Source: Mycobacterium sp. IS-836 (GTDB taxonomy: Bacteria > Actinomycetota > Actinomycetes > Mycobacteriales > Mycobacteriaceae). From it: 64,000 nt of DNA. The DNA lies in contig NZ_MBEU01000094.1 of NCBI RefSeq assembly GCF_001954275.1, forward strand, positions 32,409 through 96,408, given 5' to 3'. A model generated the notes under the pieces. The model was not told where the DNA came from. It did not search any database and saw nothing but the letters and a program-made list of their open reading frames with translations. This document shows, piece by piece, positions 1 through 7,572 of the stretch. Each line of letters begins with the position of its first letter. The stretch's first letter is position 1. The translations under genes and the position numbers were made by a program.

Positions 1-675
1 GATCGGATACGTCACGCCGGGGTCAAGGCCGAGGTTGAACGTCACCGATCGGTCGGTCGGGTCGATGCGGGATCGCTGGCCTTTCCAGATCACATAGGTC
101 GCGCCCTTGTGGGTCGCGAGGATGGCCTGCGTCGGGCCCATGGCCGCCGACCGGCCGAACGGCGAGAGCTGGCCGGCGATGGAGGTCACCACCGGAGCGG
201 TTCCGCTGCCTCGCGTAGCGGCGGTGTCGCACACCGACCATGCCGATACGGCACTCGCCGTGATGGGCAGGCTGTCCGGCGCACCGGGAATCCCGATGAT
301 GGGACCCGTCGGGTACTTCGCGATCTCGCTCGCCTTGACCCAGGTGGGCGCGCTCGCGTTGCCGATCGCGAGCCGCGCGGAGGTCAGGTTGAGCGCGGGG
401 TAGAGGCGTCCGTTGATCTTCGCGTAGACCGCGCCGGTGTCACGGTCACCGATGATGGCGGACTGGCCGACCAAACCCGCGGGCTTCATGACGTGGAGGA
501 GCGCCATCCAGCCGAGGCCGATGAGGACGAGCACGATCGACAGCGCCACCGCCGCTTGCTGTTTGCGATCGTCGTGCTTCATCCGCACTGAGAACCTGGT
601 GATCGCGGCACGCAATCGCCGGTTGTAAAAAAGGTGCCCCGAATTCTGGTCCCGGTTGGACAGATTGAGTGGCAC
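1..675 (-). CDS. eccB2: EccB (EccB2-like) ESX core component, N-terminal 225 residues, cut by window edge
   Basis: This is the N-terminal part of a type VII secretion core protein that spans the inner membrane once and places a large domain in the periplasm. The frame is open from the start to base 1. A positively charged N-terminus is followed by one hydrophobic segment at about residues 41-63, then by the EccB hallmark NGRLYPALNLTSARL and a periplasmic region with two cysteines. The GTG at 675 is preferred because an AGGAG lies about 7 bases upstream; the ATG at 681 almost touches it. The unusual N-terminus LSNRDQNSGHLFYNRRLR matches my memory of M. tuberculosis EccB2 (Rv3895c) rather than EccB1, B3 or B5. 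That paralogue call is from memory, not a search. The gene continues beyond the window, where eccC would be expected. Confidence 0.85.
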   Translation of the reverse strand, partial: MPLNLSNRDQNSGHLFYNRRLRAAITRFSVRMKHDDRKQQAAVALSIVLVLIGLGWMALLHVMKPAGLVGQSAIIGDRDTGAVYAKINGRLYPALNLTSARLAIGNASAPTWVKASEIAKYPTGPIIGIPGAPDSLPITASAVSAWSVCDTAATRGSGTAPVVTSIAGQLSPFGRSAAMGPTQAILATHKGATYVIWKGQRSRIDPTDRSVTFNLGLDPGVTYPI

Positions 676-726
676 GGTCATTCTCCTTTCGGCGGTCGAT
701 GCGGATCTGCTGCATCGACACCGACA

Positions 727-1080
727 TCACTGCAACTGGCCCCCATACCTTTCCCGGTTCTCGGTTTCCGCCTCTTCGCGGAGGGCCGCGATCGCGAGGT
801 TCAACCTGTCGGCCAATTCTCCGTGGGCGTAGCCGGTCATCACGCCCGGATGCAGAGTCAACTCGAGCAATCTGCCGTCGGAGTTTGCAACGGCGCGGAT
901 ATCGCCCAAGTCCACGCTGTACGTGACTGTCTCGGCCTGCGCGACAAGCGCTTCCCACTTGTCGGCAGCCTCGCTCAGGTCACGCAAAACCGATTCGACG
1001 AGATCCTTGTCGCTCAGATTCGCGCGACTGCCCGATCCCGACACGTTGACAGTATCGTCGACCCCTCCAACCAGCGTCAA
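727..1080 (-). CDS. Small YbaB/EspL-like protein (Rv0030-like)
   Basis: A 117-residue predicted cytoplasmic protein with a helix-strand-helix layout like the YbaB/EbfC fold also seen in EspL of ESX-1. A charged N-terminal helix (about residues 24-50) is followed by strands containing VDLGDIRAVANSDGRLLELTL and a C-terminal amphipathic helix rich in Ala, Glu and Arg. It sits between the acidic repeat protein and eccB on the same strand, with an ESX-type operon behind it. By position and size it corresponds to M. tuberculosis Rv0030. The start is uncertain: the TTG at 1080 has no clear ribosome site, and a GTG at 1044 is possible. A chaperone or adaptor role for ESX substrates is only an inference. 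Confidence 0.65.
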   Translation of the reverse strand: MTLVGGVDDTVNVSGSGSRANLSDKDLVESVLRDLSEAADKWEALVAQAETVTYSVDLGDIRAVANSDGRLLELTLHPGVMTGYAHGELADRLNLAIAALREEAETENRERYGGQLQ

Positions 1081-1117
1081 TTCATGATTTGGGGGCGGCC
1101 ACGACGCGGCCGGACCT

Positions 1118-2929
1118 TCACGGCTTGGTTGTCCACTGACTCGCCGGCGGCGCGTCGAGCTTCTGAAACCAGGCGAAGTGATAGTTCGCCGACACCGCGT
1201 CCCGGGCGACGAGGCTTTCGGTGGCGGCCAACAACAAACAGTTGAGCAAGAGCGCGGGTGCGATATCGGGGTACTGGCCCAAGAGCTGGTAGCGGGCGGT
1301 GTCGAGGTGCACCCGCAGCAAGTCGACTTCCTCTTCTACGACGCCGGTGCCCGCCGCCGCGGCCTTGGCCAACGTGTGCACCAGCCGGGGCAATCCGTCG
1401 CGCCAATGCGTCGCCCGACCAAGTTCCCATCCCAGATCATCGACCGGCGGCAGCTCACGCGGCTGCACCGAGGGTTCCGTTGCGGCCACGTCGTCCGAGC
1501 GGCCTATGAAATCGCCGGGGGTGTAGGTCGCCATTCGCGTCGCCTCGTCGAGCAGTGCGGAGACTTTGCCGCGGCGACGCCGGGGCTCCAACAACCGAAC
1601 GCCTGCCGGAAGCGTGATGCCCGACGGGATCCACCCGTGCGCAAGGTCGGTGACCAATAGCGTCGTCCCGTCCGCGAGATCGCCGACCGCCCAGTTCAAC
1701 TGTGGTTCTTGGTGGACAACGAACGCGAGGAGCCGCTGCAATCGTTCGTCGTCGGATTCGGCCACAGCGGGGGCCTCAACGGCCGCCGGGGCCTGCGGGG
1801 GTTCCGGCGCCTCCGGGGTCTCGACCGTTGCAGGGGCCTCCACCGCCGCCGGCGGCTCCGGCTCCGCGGGCTCTGCCTCGGCGGGCTCGGGCTCCACGAT
1901 CGGCAGCTCCGCGGTCTGTGCCTCCACGGGCTCGGGCTCCGCGATCGGCAGCTTTGCGGTCTCAGCCTGCACAGGCTCCGCTTCGCGTGGCGCTTCTAAC
2001 TCTTCCGCCAAAGACGCGACGTCCGGCTCCACCGACCCTGGCTCCACGATCTGCAGCTCTGCGGTCTCCGCCTCGCGGGCCTCCGGCGCGGTGGCCTCCG
2101 GCTCCGGGGCCTCGGGCGCGATGGCCTCCATGACCTGGGTGGCGTCCTCGCGCTCCACCGCCACCTCGGCCTCGGCCGCCTCGGCGGCTTCTTCCGTCTT
2201 CTCGGCCTCGGCGCTCTCCGCGGCTTCGGTCTCCGTGGCCTGTTCGGCCTCGGTCACGTCCGGAGCCTCTTCGGTCGTCGACTCCGGCGCAACAACGGTC
2301 GTGACGGCGTCGTCATCGTCGGGCGCCCGATGCCGAGCCGCCGAAACCTGGGGTTCGTCGCGATCGTCGGCTGGCGGAGCAGTCGCTACCGGGGGAGCTG
2401 TGGGCGCCTCGTGGCGGTCGCCCTCGGCTGGCTCCGCCGGCGCCGGTGCGGCATCCGAGGGTGCGGCAACGGCGGGCTCCACATCCCTAACGGCGGGTAT
2501 GACTTGCGTCTCGTGGATGTCCCTCCTGGTCACACGTTGTCTGACCTGCGGGCGCCGGTGGCCCGCGAGCATCTCGGCGCGCATCGCGCGCACATGACGA
2601 AGCGTCGATTCGACTCGGCGCTGGGCGTGGGCACGAGCTTCGTCGATGACTCGGGCCTCTTCCGCCTCCCGTGCGGAATCGGTCATGTCGGCCCGCTTGA
2701 TGACCTTGAGCTCGTCGTTCGCAGTACGGGTAATCCGCTGCAGGTCAGCCCTGAGATAGTCTGCGAGCGCGGCTGTTTCGCCGGTAATCGTCGACAGTTC
2801 GGCAGGCCAAAGCCCGCCTGTCACCCAAGGGGTGCAGTCGATCTGAGAGCTGAAGGCCGGTATCTCCAATGATTCCCGGGTAGCTCTCCGGAGGCGCTGA
2901 CGCGCCGCTATCCGACCGAAGATGGCCAC
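1118..2929 (-). CDS. Acidic Ala/Glu/Pro-repeat protein, Rv0029-like
   Basis: A 603-residue protein starting at GTG. Residues 1-120 are helical and charged. About residues 120-400 are a low-complexity acidic stretch built from degenerate units such as AETAELPIVEPEPVEA. The C-terminal 200 residues look globular (LLVTDLAHGWIPSGITLPAGVRLLEPR and a helical tail). No signal peptide or membrane segment is seen. Position and flanking ends match M. tuberculosis Rv0029, which I remember as about 365 residues, so the middle region seems expanded here. It lies downstream of the EspC-like operon and upstream of eccB, which suggests an ESX-associated function. The molecular role is unknown. Confidence 0.75.
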   Translation of the reverse strand: MAIFGRIAARQRLRRATRESLEIPAFSSQIDCTPWVTGGLWPAELSTITGETAALADYLRADLQRITRTANDELKVIKRADMTDSAREAEEARVIDEARAHAQRRVESTLRHVRAMRAEMLAGHRRPQVRQRVTRRDIHETQVIPAVRDVEPAVAAPSDAAPAPAEPAEGDRHEAPTAPPVATAPPADDRDEPQVSAARHRAPDDDDAVTTVVAPESTTEEAPDVTEAEQATETEAAESAEAEKTEEAAEAAEAEVAVEREDATQVMEAIAPEAPEPEATAPEAREAETAELQIVEPGSVEPDVASLAEELEAPREAEPVQAETAKLPIAEPEPVEAQTAELPIVEPEPAEAEPAEPEPPAAVEAPATVETPEAPEPPQAPAAVEAPAVAESDDERLQRLLAFVVHQEPQLNWAVGDLADGTTLLVTDLAHGWIPSGITLPAGVRLLEPRRRRGKVSALLDEATRMATYTPGDFIGRSDDVAATEPSVQPRELPPVDDLGWELGRATHWRDGLPRLVHTLAKAAAAGTGVVEEEVDLLRVHLDTARYQLLGQYPDIAPALLLNCLLLAATESLVARDAVSANYHFAWFQKLDAPPASQWTTKP

Positions 2930-3011
2930 GGGCTAAGCCTACCGGCATTCGGCAGATCGTTTATTCGGAAGGTGAATTGTGCAGATCCGAGGGCCTGAGT
3001 ACCGTGAGGGC

Positions 3012-3155
3012 ATGGCTGATTCTGCGCTGCAGCAGCAACTCGACGAAGTCCGCGCTCTGCTGAGCCGCGCGCGAGAGTTGTTCGGCGCCAACCCCATCGA
3101 GCCGCCGACCGACATCGCTCCCGATCCCGACATCGCCAAGACCTGGGTCATCTAA
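3012..3155 (+). CDS. Short 47-residue hypothetical protein
   Basis: A small open frame on the strand opposite its neighbours, in the gap between the Rv0028-like and Rv0029-like genes. It begins with an amphipathic helix (LQQQLDEVRALLSRARELF) and ends with a Pro/Asp-rich tail finishing in KTWVI. Third codon positions are strongly G/C, as in real mycobacterial genes, and GAGGG lies a few bases before the ATG. It is divergent from the acidic repeat gene and convergent with the Rv0028-like gene. No signal peptide or transmembrane segment is visible. I do not recognise a family. Confidence 0.5.
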   Translation: MADSALQQQLDEVRALLSRARELFGANPIEPPTDIAPDPDIAKTWVI

Positions 3156-3163
3156 GTGTCGGC

Positions 3164-3475
3164 CTAACCCGCGTCATCTCGCCGGCGCAGCTTGTGCGCC
3201 AACAGTTTCTCAATCGCCGCATCGAGATCGTGCGGGGTAGGCACGGCCGTCGACGGCGTGTGCCCGGCGGCCACGATTTCGTCGCGAACTTCCAGCAACG
3301 CTTTCAAACACGACACATCGGCGGTCAAAAGAATGCCCTTTGCCAGGGTTTGGGCGTCGGTATCCATTGCCTCTTCGCTCAACGCGACGCTGTGCATATA
3401 TCCGCCGCGGCAAGAGCGGACAAGGATGTGTCCGCTGGGGTGAACCGTGTCGAAAGCGGGATTGGCGTCGGTCAT
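3164..3475 (-). CDS. Small mycobacterial protein, Rv0028-like
   Basis: A 103-residue cytoplasmic protein. Its ATG overlaps the stop of the preceding EspC-like gene by four bases (ATGA), indicating translational coupling. The N-terminal half is predicted beta (FDTVHPSGHILVRSCRGGYM) and the C-terminal half alpha-helical (GILLTADVSCLKALLEVRDEI). I place it with M. tuberculosis Rv0028, a mycobacterium-restricted family of unknown function (DUF2694 in my recollection). A longer upstream extension of the same frame is rejected because it lies antisense-like inside the preceding gene. Coupling to an EspC-like gene suggests a chaperone or partner role, unproven. Confidence 0.75.
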   Translation of the reverse strand: MTDANPAFDTVHPSGHILVRSCRGGYMHSVALSEEAMDTDAQTLAKGILLTADVSCLKALLEVRDEIVAAGHTPSTAVPTPHDLDAAIEKLLAHKLRRRDDAG

Positions 3476-3789
3476 CGACCGCCGTCGACTATGCCGCCGA
3501 GCTTTCCGGCCGCATCTTCCTCGTGCTGGTCCCAGACCGCCGCCGAGGTATTCAGTTTGCGCGCCATGTCGGCGTGATCGTTGGCCTGTTGCTCGTAGCA
3601 CTGGCGCCTTAGCTCGAGCAGCTCGCGTCCGGCGTCGCGCATTTCGCTGAAGATGGGCCCCAGCGAGTCCAGGCTCTCCTGGATTGCGGGGTGCGATGAC
3701 GGAACGGTGCGCAGGTACTCGGAGGTGTCCTGATGATGCGCGGCGGCATCGCGCAAATGTGCGGGCACCACATGGATTCGATCTGCCAT
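3472..3789 (-). CDS. EspC/EspF-like ESX secretion-associated protein (Rv0027-like)
   Basis: A 105-residue, mostly helical protein beginning MADRIHVVPAHLRDAAAHH, the layout of the EspC/EspF family (DUF2580). Members are small ESX substrates or co-substrates that form a helical hairpin. The central region and the tail containing AAVWDQHEED resemble the second helix and the acidic secretion tail of Esp proteins, although the classical Tyr-xxx-Asp/Glu motif is not exact. The ATG at 3789 is chosen over an in-frame ATG six codons earlier because a strong AAGAGGAGA lies about six bases before it, and it gives the same length as M. tuberculosis Rv0027. It is coupled by a 4-base overlap to the downstream small gene. 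Confidence 0.75.
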   Translation of the reverse strand: MADRIHVVPAHLRDAAAHHQDTSEYLRTVPSSHPAIQESLDSLGPIFSEMRDAGRELLELRRQCYEQQANDHADMARKLNTSAAVWDQHEEDAAGKLGGIVDGGR

Positions 3790-3840
3790 CCGCTGTCTCC
3801 TCTTCATGCGCCGCCGGTGAGAGCGGCGAGATCACTATTG

Positions 3841-5265
3841 TCAGGTAGTCGCCGTCCCCGCCGGGCGGGTGGGTGCCGGTGTGTCGGTCGTATCCGGCGC
3901 GGTCGCGGCCGCCACCGGCGGATGCTCCCAGCCTAGAAAGCTCGGCCCGCTTACGGAGGCGATGTGCTGAATCTGCCCGTCGAGAAGGGCTTTATCGTGG
4001 CCCAGGGCAAGCGCGTGGCGATCGGTGAACATCCCGATATCACCCGGTGCGAGCTGCAGCGGCTCGATCGGGTTGGTTACCGCCGTTCCCGGTGGGGGAA
4101 TGGTAATTCCTTGCTGGTGGAATGCATCCGCAATCGGTGCTCCGCCAACCGCGGCCTTGATCGCCGCGGCCAGCTGCGGGCTGGCCGCCGTCACCGTCTC
4201 GCCATTGGGCAAAGTGACCGTTGTCGGACCCGCGGTCTGCGGATCGCGTTCATCCGTTGACGCGTCGTCCTTATGGGTATCGGCCTCCTCGCCGGAGTCG
4301 CGATCGGTCGGGTCGGACTCTTCCGACGCCAGCAACCCGCTGTCGTCCAGACCGCGCGGCCCCGGATCGCTCGGCTCCTGCGACCCGACAAGCGGTAACC
4401 CACCCGGGCCACTCCAACCGGCCAGCGAGCCAGGCGTGCCGGGCAGCGAACCCGCGCCAAAGTTGGGAATGCTCGGCGGAACCGGCGCCGACGGCGCCGC
4501 GGGCACGGTGGAGCCCGGTGTCGAATACGGGTCCGATGAATCCCCGCCCAGCGAACCGGGATCGTCAGCCAACAACGAATCCAATAGTGGATCCCAGCCC
4601 GCAACATCGGCGGACTGTTGGGTAGCGCCGCGCACGGGTGCACTCGTGGGGGCGCCCGGCACCGGCGGGCTCTCGCCGGGGTTGCTCGGCCCACCCTTGG
4701 AAGCGTCGTACAACGATGTCCACGCGGCCATCAAGGCTGACTTCGACGTGTCATCGAGACTTGCATTCGCGACCACGGACCGAATGTCTCTGAGCTTGCC
4801 GATGAGAAACCGCTGAAAATCACGCGCTCCCGCCGGGGTGTCAAGATCCGATCGCGTCTGCACCGCCGCTTCGGTCTCGTGCTGCAATTTGGTCAGCGCG
4901 TCCCTGCCCTCGACGGTCATCAGGTGCGCATTCATGATGGCCGAAACCACCTGCAAGTCTAGCTGCGAGCTTGCCGAATTCTGGTGTGCTAGAGCGGCTT
5001 CAGCGTCCGCGATGGCTTCGGCGGCGGCACCCTGCTGTCGGTCCGACGGCGCCGGCGGCGAACCCGGCAGCGTCCTCGCATCGAACAGGTCGGGGTGTTG
5101 CTGTCGGATCTTGAACAGGATCGCGTCGAGTTGTTCCGATCGTGTGGTTGGCGTGACCACGGCAGTCAACTCGGTTCGCGTCAATCCGGTCTGCCAGGCG
5201 TTGGGATCGCCGGTGCGGTCGCGCACACGTTTGACCGTGGCGAGTAGTTCGTCATATGTCGACAT
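3841..5265 (-). CDS. Large ESX-associated protein with DUF4226-like N-terminus, Rv0026/Rv3899c-like
   Basis: A 474-residue protein. Residues 1-190 are helical and include TPAGARDFQRFL followed by KLRDIRSVVANASLDD, a block shared with the 120-residue neighbour at 5401-5763. Residues 190-330 are a Pro/Gly/Ser-rich linker. The C-terminal 130 residues form a compact domain with PNGETVTAASPQLAAAIKAAVGG and then APGDIGMFTDRHALALG. That last part resembles the second half of an NlpC/P60 fold, but no upstream Asp-Cys-Ser catalytic motif is present. No signal peptide is seen. M. tuberculosis Rv0026 and its ESX-2-linked paralogue Rv3899c are the homologues I recall. Likely role: an ESX-exported or export-assisting protein. 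Confidence 0.75.
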   Translation of the reverse strand: MSTYDELLATVKRVRDRTGDPNAWQTGLTRTELTAVVTPTTRSEQLDAILFKIRQQHPDLFDARTLPGSPPAPSDRQQGAAAEAIADAEAALAHQNSASSQLDLQVVSAIMNAHLMTVEGRDALTKLQHETEAAVQTRSDLDTPAGARDFQRFLIGKLRDIRSVVANASLDDTSKSALMAAWTSLYDASKGGPSNPGESPPVPGAPTSAPVRGATQQSADVAGWDPLLDSLLADDPGSLGGDSSDPYSTPGSTVPAAPSAPVPPSIPNFGAGSLPGTPGSLAGWSGPGGLPLVGSQEPSDPGPRGLDDSGLLASEESDPTDRDSGEEADTHKDDASTDERDPQTAGPTTVTLPNGETVTAASPQLAAAIKAAVGGAPIADAFHQQGITIPPPGTAVTNPIEPLQLAPGDIGMFTDRHALALGHDKALLDGQIQHIASVSGPSFLGWEHPPVAAATAPDTTDTPAPTRPAGTATT

Positions 5266-5400
5266 CGTCTAGGCGAACAGCGCTGCGCCCCAGTGCGGGC
5301 GGTGTCGCGTCCCCTCCATGCCGGGTGACAGTACTCAGGCGCGAACTCGCCGACAATTCACCACGGCGGGCCTGTGCATGAACTGATCGCACGAATCGGG

Positions 5401-5763
5401 CTAGCCCGCAGAGCTGGCGTACTGCGCCCGTAATCCTTCCAAGACAGCAGTTTTCGCGCGATCCAGCTCGTGCGCGTCTGCCACGATCGCCACGATCTCG
5501 CGTTGCTTGGCGACCAGGAACCGCTGAAACTCGCGGGCGCCCATCGGGGTATCGACGGCGAGGTGGTCCTGGTCCGGGGCGGCGCGTTCGATTTCGTCGG
5601 CGATCGCGTCAAGCCGCCGCAGGCTCTCCTGGATCGCTGCATGGGCGCTGGCAAGGACTTCCGTGAGCGCGCGGTCGGCCTCAGCGACCGTGCCGTGTTG
5701 GTCGGCCAGTGCAGCCTGACGTGCCTGAATGGCGGCTACCGAAGGCCCGGATGGTTCCGACAT
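5401..5763 (-). CDS. Small helical DUF4226-like protein, Rv0025-like
   Basis: A 120-residue, almost fully helical protein. Residues 1-60 form an Ala-rich helix pair. The C-terminal half carries DTPMGAREFQRFLVAKQREI, nearly identical in spacing to the motif in the 474-residue protein encoded just downstream, so the two share one domain. There is no signal peptide. It is in the same operon, 47 bases after the NlpC/P60 gene and 135 bases before the large paralogue. The homologue by order and size is M. tuberculosis Rv0025. A helical partner or export-signal domain is a reasonable guess; the function is unknown. Confidence 0.7.
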   Translation of the reverse strand: MSEPSGPSVAAIQARQAALADQHGTVAEADRALTEVLASAHAAIQESLRRLDAIADEIERAAPDQDHLAVDTPMGAREFQRFLVAKQREIVAIVADAHELDRAKTAVLEGLRAQYASSAG

Positions 5764-5810
5764 GGGTTCAACCTATTCATCTGCCCAGGCGACCTGGGTG
5801 GTCCTGCTTC

Positions 5811-6647
5811 TCATATCGGTCGGCGGATCTGAACGTTACTGCCCAATGGGCTGATCCGTACCGAGGCACCCGAGTAGGGCGCCTCGACAACCAGGTTGTT
5901 GCCGATGGCCAGTTGTACGTGTCCGGCATGGGGGAAGACGAGGTCACCCGGCCGGACCTGCGATCGGGGCACGGGGATACCGTCGTTGATCTGCTCGTAC
6001 GTAGTGCGGTCCAGGTGAATCCCCGCCTGCGCGTACGCCCATTGGACCAAGCCCGAGCAGTCGAACTGGTTGGGGCCCGTCGCGCCCCAGACATAGGGCC
6101 GACCCAGTCGCGACAAGGCGGCGCGCACCGCGATTCCGGCACGACCGCTTGGCGACGGCAGCCGCAGACCGGCCAACCCGGGACCGCGGTGGTGGAGCAT
6201 TCGGTATCGCAGCGCCCGCAGTGCAAGCGAATGCCGTCGCGCGCGCAAGCGAGCCGACAGGATGTGCGCCCGTTGCGCACGCAGGCGCGCGGCACGACGC
6301 CGCATCGCCTCACGCTGGGCCATCGGGGTCATAGGGGTGGTCGCGGCGTCGGCGCGGGCTTCGTCGAGAACACTCTTGGTCAGCTCGCGGGCCTGTGCCC
6401 GGTCCTGGTGGGCATTCGCGATGACGCCTGACGCCGCGGCATCCGTGCGCCCCGCCGACAGCAATGCTTCCCTGCTGCGATCGGCTAAAACCTGGTAATC
6501 AGCTTGGGCCACACCACTATTCAGCTCGGCACTGCGCAACAGCAATCTACGGTAATCGCCGATGCCGGCGTCCAGCGTCGCGCGCCGAGTGCCGCCGGCA
6601 AACATTTGGTGTGCACGAGTCAATGCCTCGATGTCACTTCCGATCAC
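5811..6647 (-). CDS. NlpC/P60 peptidoglycan hydrolase without signal peptide (Rv0024-like)
   Basis: A 278-residue protein with a C-terminal NlpC/P60 cysteine peptidase domain (about residues 165-278). The catalytic cysteine lies in QFDCSGLVQWAYAQAG and the histidine in HAGHVQLAIG. Members cleave D-Glu/meso-DAP bonds in peptidoglycan stem peptides. Residues 1-160 are alpha-helical, rich in Ala and Arg, with no cleavable signal peptide, so export would have to go through a route such as ESX. The GTG start overlaps the stop of the XRE regulator by four bases. It corresponds to M. tuberculosis Rv0024, and Rv3896c is the related ESX-2-linked copy. The active-site Cys and His are both present, so it should be catalytically competent. 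Confidence 0.85.
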   Translation of the reverse strand: MIGSDIEALTRAHQMFAGGTRRATLDAGIGDYRRLLLRSAELNSGVAQADYQVLADRSREALLSAGRTDAAASGVIANAHQDRAQARELTKSVLDEARADAATTPMTPMAQREAMRRRAARLRAQRAHILSARLRARRHSLALRALRYRMLHHRGPGLAGLRLPSPSGRAGIAVRAALSRLGRPYVWGATGPNQFDCSGLVQWAYAQAGIHLDRTTYEQINDGIPVPRSQVRPGDLVFPHAGHVQLAIGNNLVVEAPYSGASVRISPLGSNVQIRRPI

Positions 6648-7432
6648 GATTCCCCCTCACCCGTGTCCTGGTCGGTCGCGCCCTGGTCGGTCGGCTCGAC
6701 CGCGTCGGCGAAAGCTCGAACGCGGGGGAGTGCGCCTGCCGGGATGACCCCGCGGTTGCGGATGTCCCACATCTCGTCGCTGCCGACACCGAGCAATGCC
6801 GCGATGATCGGCTCCGGCAACGGCGACTGCGCGCATGCCCGATCAAACCGCGCACTCAAGCTGGCCGGCATGCGTTCCAGCAGAGCGCTGCGCGTCTCCT
6901 CGAGCGACCGCAAGTGCCTCATGAGCCGATCCGTCGAATCGGCTCCGGCGTTCACGGCGACCCGCCATGAGCTGGCGGCCAGCATCTCTGCCTTCACGCA
7001 TTGCGCGATCACAGAGAGAATATACGTCTCATATTCGTTTGATGTCGTCGCCGGCAGCCGATCGATGACAGATTTGAGGGCATCGAGCTGCGCTTCGGCA
7101 TAGCCTTCCAGCACTTCGGTGTCGCTGTGACGGTCGACGACGACCGCGCCGGCCGGCCGCGCGGACATGGTTTCGGGCGGCTGCGCCGCGATCAGCCGGG
7201 CCAGCTCGGCATCCGGATCGGCGGCCACCAACAGCCGCGAGTAAGTCCCAGGCGGCAAGCCGAGCCCATTTTCAACCTTCTGAACTGTGCTTTTGTGCGG
7301 CTTGCGAGCGCCGCGCTCAAGATAGCTCAGTCCCATAACGCTGACGCCGGTCGCGGCGGCGAGCTCTGCCAGCGACCAATCGCGCGACTCGCGCAACGCG
7401 CGGATGGCGGCACCGGCCGATTCACGGCTCAC
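6644..7432 (-). CDS. XRE-family DNA-binding regulator (Rv0023-like)
   Basis: A 262-residue transcription factor with an N-terminal helix-turn-helix of the Cro/XRE type (about residues 7-62; ESRDWSLAELAAATGVS then LSYLERGARKP). The long C-terminal region of about 200 residues is helical and is probably the dimer or sensor part. The GTG at 7432 is chosen because it begins at the expected VSRESAGAAIRALRE and agrees with the M. tuberculosis Rv0023 length; the upstream ATG at 7477 would add 15 unlikely residues. It is divergent from the whiB5-like gene across about 140 bases containing a clear inverted repeat, and coupled by a 4-base overlap to the NlpC/P60 gene. It probably regulates itself, the operon and whiB5. 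Confidence 0.85.
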   Translation of the reverse strand: MSRESAGAAIRALRESRDWSLAELAAATGVSVMGLSYLERGARKPHKSTVQKVENGLGLPPGTYSRLLVAADPDAELARLIAAQPPETMSARPAGAVVVDRHSDTEVLEGYAEAQLDALKSVIDRLPATTSNEYETYILSVIAQCVKAEMLAASSWRVAVNAGADSTDRLMRHLRSLEETRSALLERMPASLSARFDRACAQSPLPEPIIAALLGVGSDEMWDIRNRGVIPAGALPRVRAFADAVEPTDQGATDQDTGEGES

Positions 7433-7522
7433 CGCAGGCTCCGGCCATAGGCCGGATATTACACAGACCAGCTCCATCGGCGCTGTATATATGTTTTTGT
7501 CACGTTTCTCTTGCGCGCGGGC

Positions 7523-7538
7523 CGTATACGTGTATACG
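7523..7538. promoter_or_regulatory. Candidate operator: CGTATAC-GT-GTATACG inverted repeat
   Basis: Perfect 7-base arms separated by two bases, placed between the divergent XRE regulator and whiB5-like genes, 35 bases before the whiB5 ATG. A regulator next to its own divergent promoter commonly binds such a site. The surrounding bases include AT-rich stretches (TATATATG near 7486) unlike the GC-rich background. Binding by the XRE protein is inferred. Confidence 0.5.
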
Positions 7539-7572
7539 CTTTCGTCTACGTTTCACCGACAAGGAGACCGAC

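Noticed and set aside
1566..2597. 343-codon plus-strand Ser/Ala-rich frame
   Set aside because: Complement of the acidic repeat region of the Rv0029-like gene; low complexity only.
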